A stretch of 64,000 bases of DNA, taken from positions 186,001-250,000 of the IMG/VR virus record IMGVR_UViG_3300031787_000001, one strand, 5' to 3'. The position numbers and the translations under genes are program-made. The notes beneath the pieces were generated by a model, which saw only the letters and a program-made list of their open reading frames with translations, was not told where the DNA came from and did no database searches. This DNA is from a virus. Position 1 is the stretch's first letter. Each line of letters starts with the position of its first letter. Of the stretch, positions 43,757 through 51,963 are shown one piece after another.

Positions 43757-43764
43757 CAAATGTA
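43757..43764 (-). promoter_or_regulatory. candidate -7 box for the AAA+ operon
   Basis: Minus-strand TACATTTG, 4 bases before the ATG at 43752, the same spacing as the full promoter at 8130. No canonical -33 TTTG was found. Confidence 0.42.
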
Positions 43765-43788
43765 ATAAAATTAATGAATAAAAAAAAA

Positions 43789-44088
43789 TTAGTTCAAACA
43801 TATTTTACCAAAAGTACCGACATCCATAAATAACTTATCTTCTATAGTCTCTTCCTTAAATTCTTTTTTGGTGATATCAACTAATTGTAATGTTTTTCTT
43901 ATTAACTCAAACTGATCTTTTGTTAATATAGGTTCACCATCTTTTTCAAAATTTTTTTGTGATATCTCAGTTAGATATTTAAAAAACATTTCCTCATCTA
44001 TCTCATTTAAAAAATAGTTTCTCGCATCCAAATCTTTATTTAGATAGTTTCTAACATTTTGAACATATATTAAAACTTCAGGTGACAT
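43789..44088 (-). CDS. hypothetical protein, 99 aa
   Basis: Acidic, helical (MSPEVLIYVQNVRNYLNKDLDARNYFL, EMFFKYLTEISQKNFE). Shares one base with the NusG-like gene. No family recognised. Confidence 0.65.
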   Translation of the reverse strand: MSPEVLIYVQNVRNYLNKDLDARNYFLNEIDEEMFFKYLTEISQKNFEKDGEPILTKDQFELIRKTLQLVDITKKEFKEETIEDKLFMDVGTFGKICLN

Positions 44089-44615
44089 TAGTTTTGATTT
44101 TTTATTTGATTTACTGATAGTGTTACCGGTGTCGTTCTACCAAAAATCTTAACGTCAACATCTACTTTATCATTTTCTACCGAAGATACTGTACCGATAA
44201 ATCCACTGAATGGACCATCACAAATTGTAACACTCGATCCAATATTCACGGACATTTTTTTATTGTTTTTATGTTCTTCAAGAAGATCATCTTTAATGAT
44301 TTTTTCAACGTCACTCTTTCTCAATAATAAAGGTTTTTTATCTCCCATCATACCCATTATATTTGGTATTGATGATATTTCTTTTAATTCATCTTCATTC
44401 ATTTCTTTATTGGCTTCAAAATAAAGATACCCACCATATATCACTTTTTCCCTCAAAACTTTTTTCTCTTTAACCATAACAAATTCGGTTTCAGTGGGGC
44501 AAATAAATCTTTTAATGTTCTTTATATTACCCAAAGAAATCTGCATGTTATACTGTTCGTTTAATTGTCTCTCTTTACCAGGTAAAACTTTAATTACATA
44601 CCAAAATGTGTTCAT
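44088..44615 (-). CDS. nusG: NusG-like transcription factor
   Basis: 175 residues with both NusG domains. The NGN domain spans about 1-85 (TFWYVIKVLPGKERQLNEQ, VIYGGYLYFEA). The KOW motif at about 122-150 is VNIGSSVTICDGPFSGFIGTVSSVE, followed by KIFGRTTPVTLSV. Phage NusG could alter host RNA polymerase pausing or termination and favour late transcription, together with the phage sigma factor. The NGN loop is longer than in host NusG. Confidence 0.9.
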   Translation of the reverse strand: MNTFWYVIKVLPGKERQLNEQYNMQISLGNIKNIKRFICPTETEFVMVKEKKVLREKVIYGGYLYFEANKEMNEDELKEISSIPNIMGMMGDKKPLLLRKSDVEKIIKDDLLEEHKNNKKMSVNIGSSVTICDGPFSGFIGTVSSVENDKVDVDVKIFGRTTPVTLSVNQIKNQN

Positions 44616-44632
44616 ACTATATAAATATTTAG

Positions 44633-45475
44633 TTAATAGTTCATTATTAATAATTCAGTACCTTCGTTTTGTGTACCATCTTTTTTAGCTGCTGCCGCTT
44701 TTTTGAAATTTTTACTTTCCCATTTATATTGTGTTTGGGGGAACCATATGTGTAACAATTCAAATTCATAATAAGATAAAGAAAATTTACCTTTTATTGT
44801 TTTTAGACTATTTGCCAATCTTTCGTGGTCGTTTCTATCAAAATCATGGTTTGAATAATAGTTCTCTGTTTTCCAATAGGGAGGGTCCATATAAAAATAT
44901 GTTGTGGGTGAATCATATTTTTTAACAACATCTTCAAAGTCCTTGTTTTCCACAAAAGTTATTTTATCAATATGTTCCCTATATTTTGGATTTTTTAGTT
45001 TGTCCATGAATATCAATACTTTACAACGATATTTTCCCTTGTAATCGGTATAAGATGATGTCTCGGGTTTAGATCCGGAAAAAACTTGGGTTAGAACATA
45101 CACATATTTACATGCAATTTCAAATTTATTTTCTTCTGTTATCACCAGATCAGGACTAAAAACCTCTCTCTGATATTCACTAAACATTTGTGAATATTCC
45201 GGTGGTGTGTCCACCACACCCAACTGTTGACAGGGGTATTTGGATAATTCTTCCCAAAGTCTATCGTATTCTTTGGTACAATTAAATAAATTGGTATTTA
45301 ATCTATTAAAATCGTTATATACTACCGTTTTAAGGTTAGGGTAATCTTTTAGATCCATATTATAAAAGACCCAAAACATACCTGAAAAACCCTCTACGTA
45401 TGTTTCTATGTCTTTAGGTATAAAAGGTACTATCCATTTCCCTATTCTAGCTTTTCCTCCAATGTATGAAATCAT
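44633..45475 (-). CDS. DNA N6-adenine methyltransferase (D12/Dam type)
   Basis: 280 residues with the D12 class pattern: SYIGGKARIGKWIVPFIP (motif X and FxGG-like), VVYNDFN (motif III), FYMDPPYWK (motif IV DPPY). This resembles DpnIIA and T4 Dam. The target sequence cannot be read from protein alone; protection from host restriction or timing of packaging are possible roles. Confidence 0.92.
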   Translation of the reverse strand: MISYIGGKARIGKWIVPFIPKDIETYVEGFSGMFWVFYNMDLKDYPNLKTVVYNDFNRLNTNLFNCTKEYDRLWEELSKYPCQQLGVVDTPPEYSQMFSEYQREVFSPDLVITEENKFEIACKYVYVLTQVFSGSKPETSSYTDYKGKYRCKVLIFMDKLKNPKYREHIDKITFVENKDFEDVVKKYDSPTTYFYMDPPYWKTENYYSNHDFDRNDHERLANSLKTIKGKFSLSYYEFELLHIWFPQTQYKWESKNFKKAAAAKKDGTQNEGTELLIMNY

Positions 45476-45523
45476 ATTATGTTTTTAACTTGTTTAGAAT
45501 TAAAAATAGATAAAAAAAATTAA

Positions 45524-45539
45524 AAAACGAAATCGTTTT
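45524..45539. promoter_or_regulatory. inverted repeat in divergent intergenic region
   Basis: AAAACGA-AA-TCGTTTT, a perfect 7-bp inverted repeat between the divergent Dam and 50-residue membrane protein genes. It is well placed as an operator. No known site matches. Confidence 0.3.
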
Positions 45540-45570
45540 GAAAATTGTAGAAAAATACTTATATTATAGT

Positions 45571-45723
45571 ATGGCATGTAACGAATGTAAAAAGAAAAAA
45601 GAAGAAAGAATAAAGAAAGAAAAGGAAATTAGATTTGTGGAAAATTGGGTAATTGTCTTTATGGTTGTTTGGACAGGACTCGCAATTTATGGTCTGGTTT
45701 CTTTAATTTCAAAACTTTTATGA
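45571..45723 (+). CDS. small membrane protein with N-terminal Cys pair, 50 aa
   Basis: ATG start at 45571 is preferred over the TTG at 45538. MACNECKKKKEERIKK is followed by one transmembrane helix (residues about 29-50). The Cys-x-x-Cys next to a Lys-rich segment could bind metal or be modified. TGA overlaps the next ATG (ATGA). Confidence 0.55.
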   Translation: MACNECKKKKEERIKKEKEIRFVENWVIVFMVVWTGLAIYGLVSLISKLL

Positions 45724-46358
45724 AAAATGGTAAATATTTCATAGTTCTTTTTTGTAACAAAAAAAGAGTTAAAATACTTTATCGTTGTATGAAAAGAACA
45801 ACAATATATGAATACTGGAGGGAATTTAGAACTCAGAAAAAACCTCCATTTATAAAGCTACGCGGTAATAAACGAAAATTAGAATTAACTTATGAATTGG
45901 CACTAATCTTCCCAAATAATAGATGGGCAACAAAAACATATGTTAAAGATAGTTTGGGTAGAAATGTTGAGGCAAAAATTGAAAACGATAAATTTAGAAT
46001 AAAAGAAATGATCCCGTATTGGGAAGAAGAATTGATTTATGATTTTCAAAAGAAAAAAAGAATAAGATATCATCAAATGATGGATCAAATCACACCAATA
46101 AAAGATATTGCCCAGATCTTCACTTTAAACAACAAAGTATTTGTTCAGATAGAAAATGATGTTATGATGTTTGGTAACAAAAATATATCTGATTCCGAAA
46201 GATTATTTGAAATAATAAAAGAAGATATATTAAAAAGAAAGATAGGTAATTTTATTTTTGTAAAAGATGTGTCAACACATCAGAGAAAATTGTTGTATAA
46301 TTTATTGGAATCTAAAGGATATAAACGTAGTGAATTGTTTAGACATTATTCATATTAA
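45720..46358 (+). CDS. hypothetical basic protein, 212 aa
   Basis: The start is set at the ATG overlapping the upstream stop (ATGA), giving MKNGKYFIVLFCNKKR as the N-terminus. Basic, with beta strands in the first half (KLRGNKRKLELTYELALIFP) and helices later. Its last 20 bases overlap the convergent gene. No family recognised. Confidence 0.6.
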   Translation: MKNGKYFIVLFCNKKRVKILYRCMKRTTIYEYWREFRTQKKPPFIKLRGNKRKLELTYELALIFPNNRWATKTYVKDSLGRNVEAKIENDKFRIKEMIPYWEEELIYDFQKKKRIRYHQMMDQITPIKDIAQIFTLNNKVFVQIENDVMMFGNKNISDSERLFEIIKEDILKRKIGNFIFVKDVSTHQRKLLYNLLESKGYKRSELFRHYSY

Positions 46359-46572
46359 AAATAATATCAATCGTACCTATACTTATTTTAAAAGTATCTT
46401 TTGGTTTATCCATTTTCTTATTATATTTTTTTTGTACTAAATCGAATATTCTTTCGAATTCTTCCTTAGATATACCAAATACTATTGTTGAAGAATCTGT
46501 GTTAGCATTAACTTTTTCAAGTAAGTCAGATATTATTGCCAATTGATTTAAAAAATCACCTTTTTTTTCCAT
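46339..46572 (-). CDS. hypothetical protein, 77 aa
   Basis: Short helical protein (FLNQLAIISDLLEKVNANTD, EEFERIFDLVQKKYNKK) with a beta-rich end. It overlaps the 70-residue gene above by 17 bases. No family recognised. Confidence 0.5.
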   Translation of the reverse strand: MEKKGDFLNQLAIISDLLEKVNANTDSSTIVFGISKEEFERIFDLVQKKYNKKMDKPKDTFKISIGTIDIIFNMNNV

Positions 46573-46768
46573 ATCCCAATATTCTAACTATTTTTTTAAA
46601 AAATAAATATTTTTCTTTTGGTTTAGGTTGAAACATTTTTGTTTTATCGAGATTTTTAACCTCATCAATCATCTTCTCCTTGTGTTTCGCTATCTCCATA
46701 TTGTCCTTCTCTATCTCCTTCTTCAACCATTCCAATCCCTGTTGTATCCTCTTGTCCATTTTCGTCAA
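46556..46768 (-). CDS. coiled-coil protein, 70 aa, overlapping upstream gene
   Basis: Lys/Glu-rich helix (LKKEIEKDNMEIAKHKEKMIDE) followed by a basic tail (FFKKIVRILGYGKKR). Its first 104 bases lie within the 3' end of the 151-residue gene in another frame. The start could be further inside (MEIAKH or MIDEV), which would shorten the overlap, so this region is either a true overlap or a mis-set start. Confidence 0.42.
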   Translation of the reverse strand: MTKMDKRIQQGLEWLKKEIEKDNMEIAKHKEKMIDEVKNLDKTKMFQPKPKEKYLFFKKIVRILGYGKKR

Positions 46769-47120
46769 TTAATTTAATATCTTTTAATTTATCCAATGAC
46801 TGATTTTGAAATAAAATTTTCAATTCATTAACTTTCTCTTCAAATAATTTTCTTTTTTCTTCCTCTTCTTTATTAACTAAAATAATTTCATTGGCACATC
46901 CAATAACAATATCGTAACCTTCTTGTGTTGCAACTGAAAATATCGAAATGAGATTAAACTTATCATTCTTATCTTGTACTTTAAATTTAATTGACCTATA
47001 TGGTGCAATTATATGTTCATATTTCCAAGATGTTGGTAGTTTAATATCTAAACTAACACTGTTATCAACTTCTCTTAATGAGAAAAAATAAGGTTTAAGT
47101 GATTTTATAATTTCGTACAT
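46665..47120 (-). CDS. hypothetical protein, 151 aa
   Basis: Beta-rich first half (SLDIKLPTSWKYEHIIAPYRSIKFKV, YDIVIGCANEIILV), a charged helical middle, and an acidic Gly-rich tail (EEGDREGQYGDSETQGEDD). No family recognised. The tail lies within the overlapping frame described for the neighbouring gene. Confidence 0.6.
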   Translation of the reverse strand: MYEIIKSLKPYFFSLREVDNSVSLDIKLPTSWKYEHIIAPYRSIKFKVQDKNDKFNLISIFSVATQEGYDIVIGCANEIILVNKEEEEKRKLFEEKVNELKILFQNQSLDKLKDIKLIDENGQEDTTGIGMVEEGDREGQYGDSETQGEDD

Positions 47121-47126
47121 ATGTTC

Positions 47127-47333
47127 TTAAATAAAGAAATAAGTTATAATATAGGAAATGGCAAAATATAAAAAAATTTGATTATTTTTTGATATCACCA
47201 AAACAGAAGGATTCTCTTCAAATAATTTAAAGATAAATTCTATAACAAATCTTGATGTATATATTATACTCAAAATGAATAAAAATATTTTAATTTCCGA
47301 CATCATCTTTTTTATGTTTTTTAATTTCTTCAA
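47127..47333 (-). CDS. small membrane protein, 68 aa
   Basis: Two hydrophobic helices (FLFILSIIYTSRFVIEFIF and FLYFAISYIITYFFI). A Met at residue 11 (MSEIKIF) is a second start option that would remove the overlap with the next gene. No family recognised. Confidence 0.5.
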   Translation of the reverse strand: MKKLKNIKKMMSEIKIFLFILSIIYTSRFVIEFIFKLFEENPSVLVISKNNQIFLYFAISYIITYFFI

Positions 47334-47487
47334 GTATTTCTTTTCTAAATACTTTTGTTAAATCTTTTATTTCTTGTGCATATTTTCTGGCTCTTATTGA
47401 CGCACTATGATTTCCTTTTAAAAATACCTTGTTTGTATCAACAGACATTTTCTCAACTAAATCTTTTATGGCTTTTAATGTTTCCAT
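47290..47487 (-). CDS. hypothetical helical protein, 65 aa
   Basis: Basic and helical (METLKAIKDLVEKM, then KYAQEIKDLTKVFRKEILEEIKKHKKDD). Possibly nucleic-acid binding from its composition only. Overlaps the next gene by 44 bases unless that gene starts at its internal Met. Confidence 0.5.
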   Translation of the reverse strand: METLKAIKDLVEKMSVDTNKVFLKGNHSASIRARKYAQEIKDLTKVFRKEILEEIKKHKKDDVGN

Positions 47488-47524
47488 AATATCCTGTTTT
47501 TAATATCAATATAAGGAAAAAAAT

Positions 47525-47980
47525 TCATTTTTTCAAGTTTTGATCTAACAATCTATATATTTCTGTGACAACATCTAATTCGGATTTATTTTTTATAAAA
47601 TCCATATCAAAAAGTTTGTCAAAATATTCGTCAATTTTAATCTTTTTATTTTCTATTTTATTAAAATAAAATGCCTCTAAAAAAAAATTCCAGAAATACT
47701 CGTGACAGTTACTTCTATTTTTAAAATATATTTTTTCCTTGTTGAAGTTCTCTACAATTTTATCCCAACACCAGTTAAAGTGACCTTTAATATCTTCAGT
47801 TGTGGAAAGTACATCGGAACCTAAATAAGTATTTTCAATTATCTCATATAATGAGATAAGAAAGTCGTGAAAAAGTTCCATTTTCTCACGACTTATATTG
47901 TAGGCCCTATACCAAATTTCTATTTGATATCTGTAGTTATCTAACGGATTGAATCCATCAATAATTTCTTTTTTATTCAT
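47525..47980 (-). CDS. hypothetical protein, 151 aa
   Basis: Start set at the ATG at 47980 (MNKKEIIDGF) rather than the GTG at 47986. Aromatic, helical protein (RYQIEIWYRAYNISREKMELFHDFL, WNFFLEAFYF). A strong inverted repeat lies immediately upstream. No family recognised. Confidence 0.62.
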   Translation of the reverse strand: MNKKEIIDGFNPLDNYRYQIEIWYRAYNISREKMELFHDFLISLYEIIENTYLGSDVLSTTEDIKGHFNWCWDKIVENFNKEKIYFKNRSNCHEYFWNFFLEAFYFNKIENKKIKIDEYFDKLFDMDFIKNKSELDVVTEIYRLLDQNLKK

Positions 47981-47981
47981 A

Positions 47982-48007
47982 ATCACTATATGTTACAATA
48001 TAGTGAT
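47982..48007. repeat. 9-bp inverted repeat abutting a start codon
   Basis: ATCACTATA and TATAGTGAT flank an 8-base loop, ending one base before the ATG at 47980. It lacks a T run on the minus strand, so it is more likely an operator or mRNA hairpin than a terminator. Confidence 0.4.
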
Positions 48008-48028
48008 AAATAAAAATAAAAAAAAGAA

Positions 48029-49510
48029 TTACTGTGTTTTTTTATTGTAGGAATATAATTTATTTATTTTTTTAAGTTCTTCTTCAAGTACGTTAGATAA
48101 TTTATTAGTTGATTCTTTAACAAAATGAACATCTGCAGGATTTTCCCAACTGTGTCCCCAACTAACATCTTTTTTCTTTTTAATACTTTCTTTTTTTCTT
48201 TTTGTCTTATCTACAATTTTACTTCCTGTTTTATCTTTTACGACGTTTCCGGCATCAGATGAATTACCCATTGTACTATCACCTTCTAAAGCCTTTTTAA
48301 CTCTATCTTTAAAACCTTCTGTTGGTTCATAATCAAAAGTTAAATCGCTAGCGGTTTCTCCTCTTTTATCTTCTATCTTTTTTTCATCTTCTGATGTGTT
48401 TCTAAAAGCCATTTTATCTCCTTTACCTATTGGTTTTGGAAATTCAGGATTATCGTTTCCATCAAAACTTAAATATTTTTTCAATTTAGTTGAAAGTTCT
48501 TTAGCATAATCTTCATTTTCTTTTTTAGATCCTGATTGAGCTTTTTTAGTTACAGTGACACCAGGAATGCCGGGAATACCAGGTTGACCTTTAGCCGCTT
48601 CTGTTACCATATTACTAATTAAAGAAACTAATTCAGATTCTTTTAAACGTAATTTTTTCTTTGTGGATTCTTTCATTGAACCACATTCGTTACATTGACC
48701 TTCTTCATTTAATTCACCGATACCACATTCAGAACAAGTTGTTTTTTCACCATCTTCCGCAATATAATCTAAAGATTTCGCCATATCGGGTTCATAATCA
48801 CGTAAACTATCATTGAATCTATCTCCAACTTTTTTACTTATGTCACGTATTTTAGAAAATAATGATATTTTTCCTTTTTTACTTTGGATATCACTAAGAT
48901 CTTTATCTAGTTCTGATGTATTTTCGTCTTCGAAACCATCCATGGCTAGATCTATTTCAGATAAGTCAGTATCGTTAGGTAAATTACCGTCTTCGGGATT
49001 TTCATCAGTTTCATTATCCAAATCCTCTTCCATGTTACATTCTTCACAAGTTTCTTCTTCTTCCATTTTTTTCCACATTTCCTCAACGTCGTACACTTCT
49101 TCGTTTATTTTTAATTTACTTTTGTTTTGTGTTTTAGCCAATAAAATAGCCTCAGCTAAACTTTTTACTTTTGGTTTACTTTTCATATCTTGATTTTCTT
49201 TTTCTTGTAATTCTTCACCCATTTTATCCAATTCATCTAACATATGATCATATGAATCATATTCACCTGGTTCAATAATAAATTGTTTACCTGGGTGTTC
49301 TTTTTTTAATTTATCAACAATTTCATTCGCTTCTTCTTCACTTCCACAAACTTGTACGGGTTCACCCTCACAGGTTATTTCATAAACCTCATGTTTTCCT
49401 TCTTTAGATTCATTAATTATTCTTTTTTTAACCTCGTTAAATAAAGAACTTTCAATAAGATTATTTAAATCAATTGGTTTCATATCAAATAAATATCTTC
49501 TTAATCTCAT
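48029..49510 (-). CDS. probable internal virion protein with zinc ribbon, 493 aa
   Basis: Start may be Met10 (MKPIDLNNLIESS). Residues 11-35 form a targeting-like helix ending IINES. Residues 259-276 form a zinc ribbon (CSEC-x10-CNEC; Cys259, 262, 273, 276). A second helix at 285-305 is KKLRLKESELVSLISNMVTEA, followed by a short collagen-like GQPGIPGIPGV. Long acidic stretches fill the rest. The doubled (L/I)xE helices suggest a processed head-interior protein. Confidence 0.65.
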   Translation of the reverse strand: MRLRRYLFDMKPIDLNNLIESSLFNEVKKRIINESKEGKHEVYEITCEGEPVQVCGSEEEANEIVDKLKKEHPGKQFIIEPGEYDSYDHMLDELDKMGEELQEKENQDMKSKPKVKSLAEAILLAKTQNKSKLKINEEVYDVEEMWKKMEEEETCEECNMEEDLDNETDENPEDGNLPNDTDLSEIDLAMDGFEDENTSELDKDLSDIQSKKGKISLFSKIRDISKKVGDRFNDSLRDYEPDMAKSLDYIAEDGEKTTCSECGIGELNEEGQCNECGSMKESTKKKLRLKESELVSLISNMVTEAAKGQPGIPGIPGVTVTKKAQSGSKKENEDYAKELSTKLKKYLSFDGNDNPEFPKPIGKGDKMAFRNTSEDEKKIEDKRGETASDLTFDYEPTEGFKDRVKKALEGDSTMGNSSDAGNVVKDKTGSKIVDKTKRKKESIKKKKDVSWGHSWENPADVHFVKESTNKLSNVLEEELKKINKLYSYNKKTQ

Positions 49511-50174
49511 TTAATACGATATTTTCCAATTCTTTCACTGGTATACCGTGTTTTTTAGATACATCATCTATTGATTCCCTCAAAACCTCCAATGCATTTA
49601 TGTCACCCTGATTACAATATGGGAATTTTTTACATTTATCCTTTATTTTTATAAAGATTCCACCTGGTCCACCCCACTTTGGGAAGTTTTTATCTTTAAC
49701 CGCCCTACTTTTACCTATTGTTTCGGGTCCACCGATACTTAAAGGATTCTTTCTACCCTTGGTGGTTTTACCAAATAATGGAACATCAAAAGCTGCCCCT
49801 GCTGATACAGAAGAGTCCAATGCTTCTGTAAATTCACCTTTTTTACCGTATTCTTTTGAATTTGGTATTGTACTTATTTTTCTTTTGATTATAGGTGAAC
49901 TTAGACCTGCCTCAAATGAACCAGACGCGTCGGCGCCCATCATTTCTTTTGTTTCGATCTTTTTTAATTTAGTGTAATATTTCGGATCTTCAGATAAATG
50001 ATCCATAGCAATCTCTCTGGCCATTAATAAATCTTTAGTGTGTTCTTTTTCAACTTTTTGACCTTTTTTTAACTGATCTTTTAAGTATTCTATGGATACC
50101 TTATGTTTTTTAGATATATCAGTCAAAGACATTTTATCTGACAACCCACCTTTTAATTTATTAGTTTTTTTCAT
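49485..50174 (-). CDS. DUF5661-like virion protein, 229 aa
   Basis: N-terminal region has KEHTKDLLMAREIAMDHLSEDPKYYTKL, matching the DUF5661 pattern. The middle has ADASGSFEAGLSSP, a segment type I recall from phage structural proteins, and the C-terminus has SKKHGIPVKELENIVLNEI. Overlaps the 493-residue gene by 26 bases unless that gene starts at Met10. Confidence 0.62.
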   Translation of the reverse strand: MKKTNKLKGGLSDKMSLTDISKKHKVSIEYLKDQLKKGQKVEKEHTKDLLMAREIAMDHLSEDPKYYTKLKKIETKEMMGADASGSFEAGLSSPIIKRKISTIPNSKEYGKKGEFTEALDSSVSAGAAFDVPLFGKTTKGRKNPLSIGGPETIGKSRAVKDKNFPKWGGPGGIFIKIKDKCKKFPYCNQGDINALEVLRESIDDVSKKHGIPVKELENIVLNEIKKIFI

Positions 50175-50175
50175 A

Positions 50176-50415
50176 TTATCTAACAGATTTTAAAGAACTT
50201 TCCCAAAACGACTTTCTCTGCCATAAGGTTTTAAATAACTCAACAACTACTTTAGTTGAGAGGTCTACGATTTTATCATCAATGTTTTTAGTTCCTAACT
50301 CTTTTTGTATTATTTTTATAACGATATTATGTGCATTTGTCGAATCTAAAAAATCTTTCATCTCCTTTTGTGCAATTTTCTGTATTTCTTTCTTATCGTC
50401 ATTAGTGAGAGCCAT
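50176..50415 (-). CDS. hypothetical small virion-associated protein, 79 aa
   Basis: Helical (DDKKEIQKIAQKEMKDFLDSTNAHNIVIKIIQKELG) ending WQRKSFWESSLKSVR. It lies between two likely head proteins with 1-base spacing on both sides, so a structural role is inferred from context. Confidence 0.62.
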   Translation of the reverse strand: MALTNDDKKEIQKIAQKEMKDFLDSTNAHNIVIKIIQKELGTKNIDDKIVDLSTKVVVELFKTLWQRKSFWESSLKSVR

Positions 50416-50416
50416 C

Positions 50417-50938
50417 TTAATTATTTTTTCTTTTTCTAATTATTTCATTCATTGTGGTTGAAAATGTCTCATTAAACTTTTCCAACTTTGTTATGATTTC
50501 TATCACATCTGTCTCAACTTTTAACATATCTGCATTCAAATAAAGTCCATTTTCATCACCCGCAATAAATACAAAATCAATATCTTGATCCGTTACCGTA
50601 CCATCCAATCTTATTTGTTCTTGTGTAATTGTTAAACCCGGATCAAATTCAACTAAATTTGAAACTTGTGATTTAAAATTATCAATTAATCCCGATATTG
50701 AGGTCTTATCTTCTTCAGAAATTTTCATATCAATTTCATCAGAAGAAACTATTTTAACGTCAACATCATTTATAACTGTTATATCATCCTGAGTATCGGT
50801 ATTATTATCTACGGTAGGTATTTCTTGTTCATCTTCTCTTAAAATGTTACCATAAATTTTATTACTTTCATTGATTCTCCTCAATGTGTTTAACATTTTC
50901 TTTGTCTGATCATAATTTGACATTTGTTTGTTCTGCAT
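50417..50938 (-). CDS. probable internal virion protein, 173 aa
   Basis: N-terminal targeting-like helix (MLNTLRRINESNKIYGNILREDE) with LRE and INE cut-site patterns, then an acidic, beta-rich remainder. Part of the 48-51.5 kb block of similar genes. No family recognised. Confidence 0.6.
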   Translation of the reverse strand: MQNKQMSNYDQTKKMLNTLRRINESNKIYGNILREDEQEIPTVDNNTDTQDDITVINDVDVKIVSSDEIDMKISEEDKTSISGLIDNFKSQVSNLVEFDPGLTITQEQIRLDGTVTDQDIDFVFIAGDENGLYLNADMLKVETDVIEIITKLEKFNETFSTTMNEIIRKRKNN

Positions 50939-51533
50939 TTTTAAAAAATATATTAAAGTTAAATGAAGGGTTTATATCTGTATAAATATCTGAAAAATTC
51001 GATTTACATGTTATCCCCCTAAAATTTCGAGCATTATTAAAAAATCCTTGTGAGGGTACTATTTGTTTATTTATACCGTGATTATCACATAGTTTTTCAC
51101 ATAATTCGGAAAGGACAGATAATTGATCGTCGTTATATTTGTCCCAAAAATAGTGGTTTCTCCAATTTTTAACGAACGGTTCAGATCTATATGGGTCTCC
51201 GATCCAATTATTTAAAAACCCATTTATTGTATTTTTATTTAACCACCCAAGATTTTCAATTGCTATTTTTATTATTTTTTTATCTAATTTATCGTCTTTA
51301 AATGTTCTTGAACTATAATTTGTGTCAAAAATTTGATATACCATACCTAATTTAGAGACAACAAAATGGGGCACATCTTCATATGCCCCATTTTTACGAT
51401 ATCTTATTTTATTTATGAAATCATCTACTCTTCTTTTGGTATCATAAAGTAGAATTTGACTTTTTTTCGTTTTTTTTCTAATTATATTAATTTTCGAATT
51501 ATCTAAATTTTCTACGTTGTGAATTATTAACAT
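50910..51533 (-). CDS. amidase_2-like protein, likely inactive
   Basis: 207 residues with an N-acetylmuramoyl-alanine amidase layout: LIIHNVEN (first zinc His), VPHFVVSKLGMVYQIF, NHYFWDKYNDDQLSVLSELCEKL and FRGITCKSNFSDIYTDINPSFNF. In active enzymes the last block reads like G.T.H.D or G.S.H with DP; here the expected His is replaced (TCKS). The fold is probable; catalysis is doubtful. Confidence 0.62.
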   Translation of the reverse strand: MLIIHNVENLDNSKINIIRKKTKKSQILLYDTKRRVDDFINKIRYRKNGAYEDVPHFVVSKLGMVYQIFDTNYSSRTFKDDKLDKKIIKIAIENLGWLNKNTINGFLNNWIGDPYRSEPFVKNWRNHYFWDKYNDDQLSVLSELCEKLCDNHGINKQIVPSQGFFNNARNFRGITCKSNFSDIYTDINPSFNFNIFFKNAEQTNVKL

Positions 51534-51963
51534 TTCTTAACACTTTTTTTACTGTACCTCCGTTATTGTTTGGATCTTCTCCATTTTTATTTGGTCCATA
51601 ACTATAATAATATGGTATATGTGTGCCCTCGTTAGTAAATTTCATATCATCAATCTTATTGTCAATAGGATTTGAATCGTTTTCTTTAATTTCAGATTGA
51701 GTAATGTCTTCTTGAATTAAGTTTTCCGTATTTTTTTCTTCTTGGATTTCCTCAACTTTATTTTCAGATAAGGTTTCTTTAACTTCTTCTTGGATTTCTT
51801 CGATTTTAGGATCAATTTCTTTTTCGTTATTTAAATTATCGTTTGTTTCATCCTGAATTTGATTATTGATAATTTCTTCTTCAATAATTTGATCTTTTTT
51901 TTCTATCGTTTCATTATTTTCTAACTTTGTTGAATTCTCTATTTGGTTTTCTAATTTTTTTTT
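51499..51963 (-). CDS. -1-frame extension of the membrane protein at 51951-53039
   Basis: Open frame of about 154 codons with no start codon near its 5' end. It begins in the A10 run where the 362-residue gene stops, in the -1 frame relative to that gene. Composition (Glu, Asn, Ile, Gln, Lys) continues the acidic tail without a break (for example KKDQIIEEEIINN), then changes to TNEGTHIPYYYSYGPNKNG and a basic end (QRRKFR). Best read as the C-terminal part of a frameshifted product of about 512 residues, or as a sequencing or assembly error in the homopolymer. Confidence 0.6.
   Translation of the reverse strand, partial: KKKLENQIENSTKLENNETIEKKDQIIEEEIINNQIQDETNDNLNNEKEIDPKIEEIQEEVKETLSENKVEEIQEEKNTENLIQEDITQSEIKENDSNPIDNKIDDMKFTNEGTHIPYYYSYGPNKNGEDPNNNGGTVKKVLRNVNNSQRRKFR

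Noticed and set aside
45538-45570. TTG-started longer version of the 45571-45723 gene
   Set aside because: The ATG at 45571 gives the typical MACNECKKK start and leaves room for the divergent promoter region.
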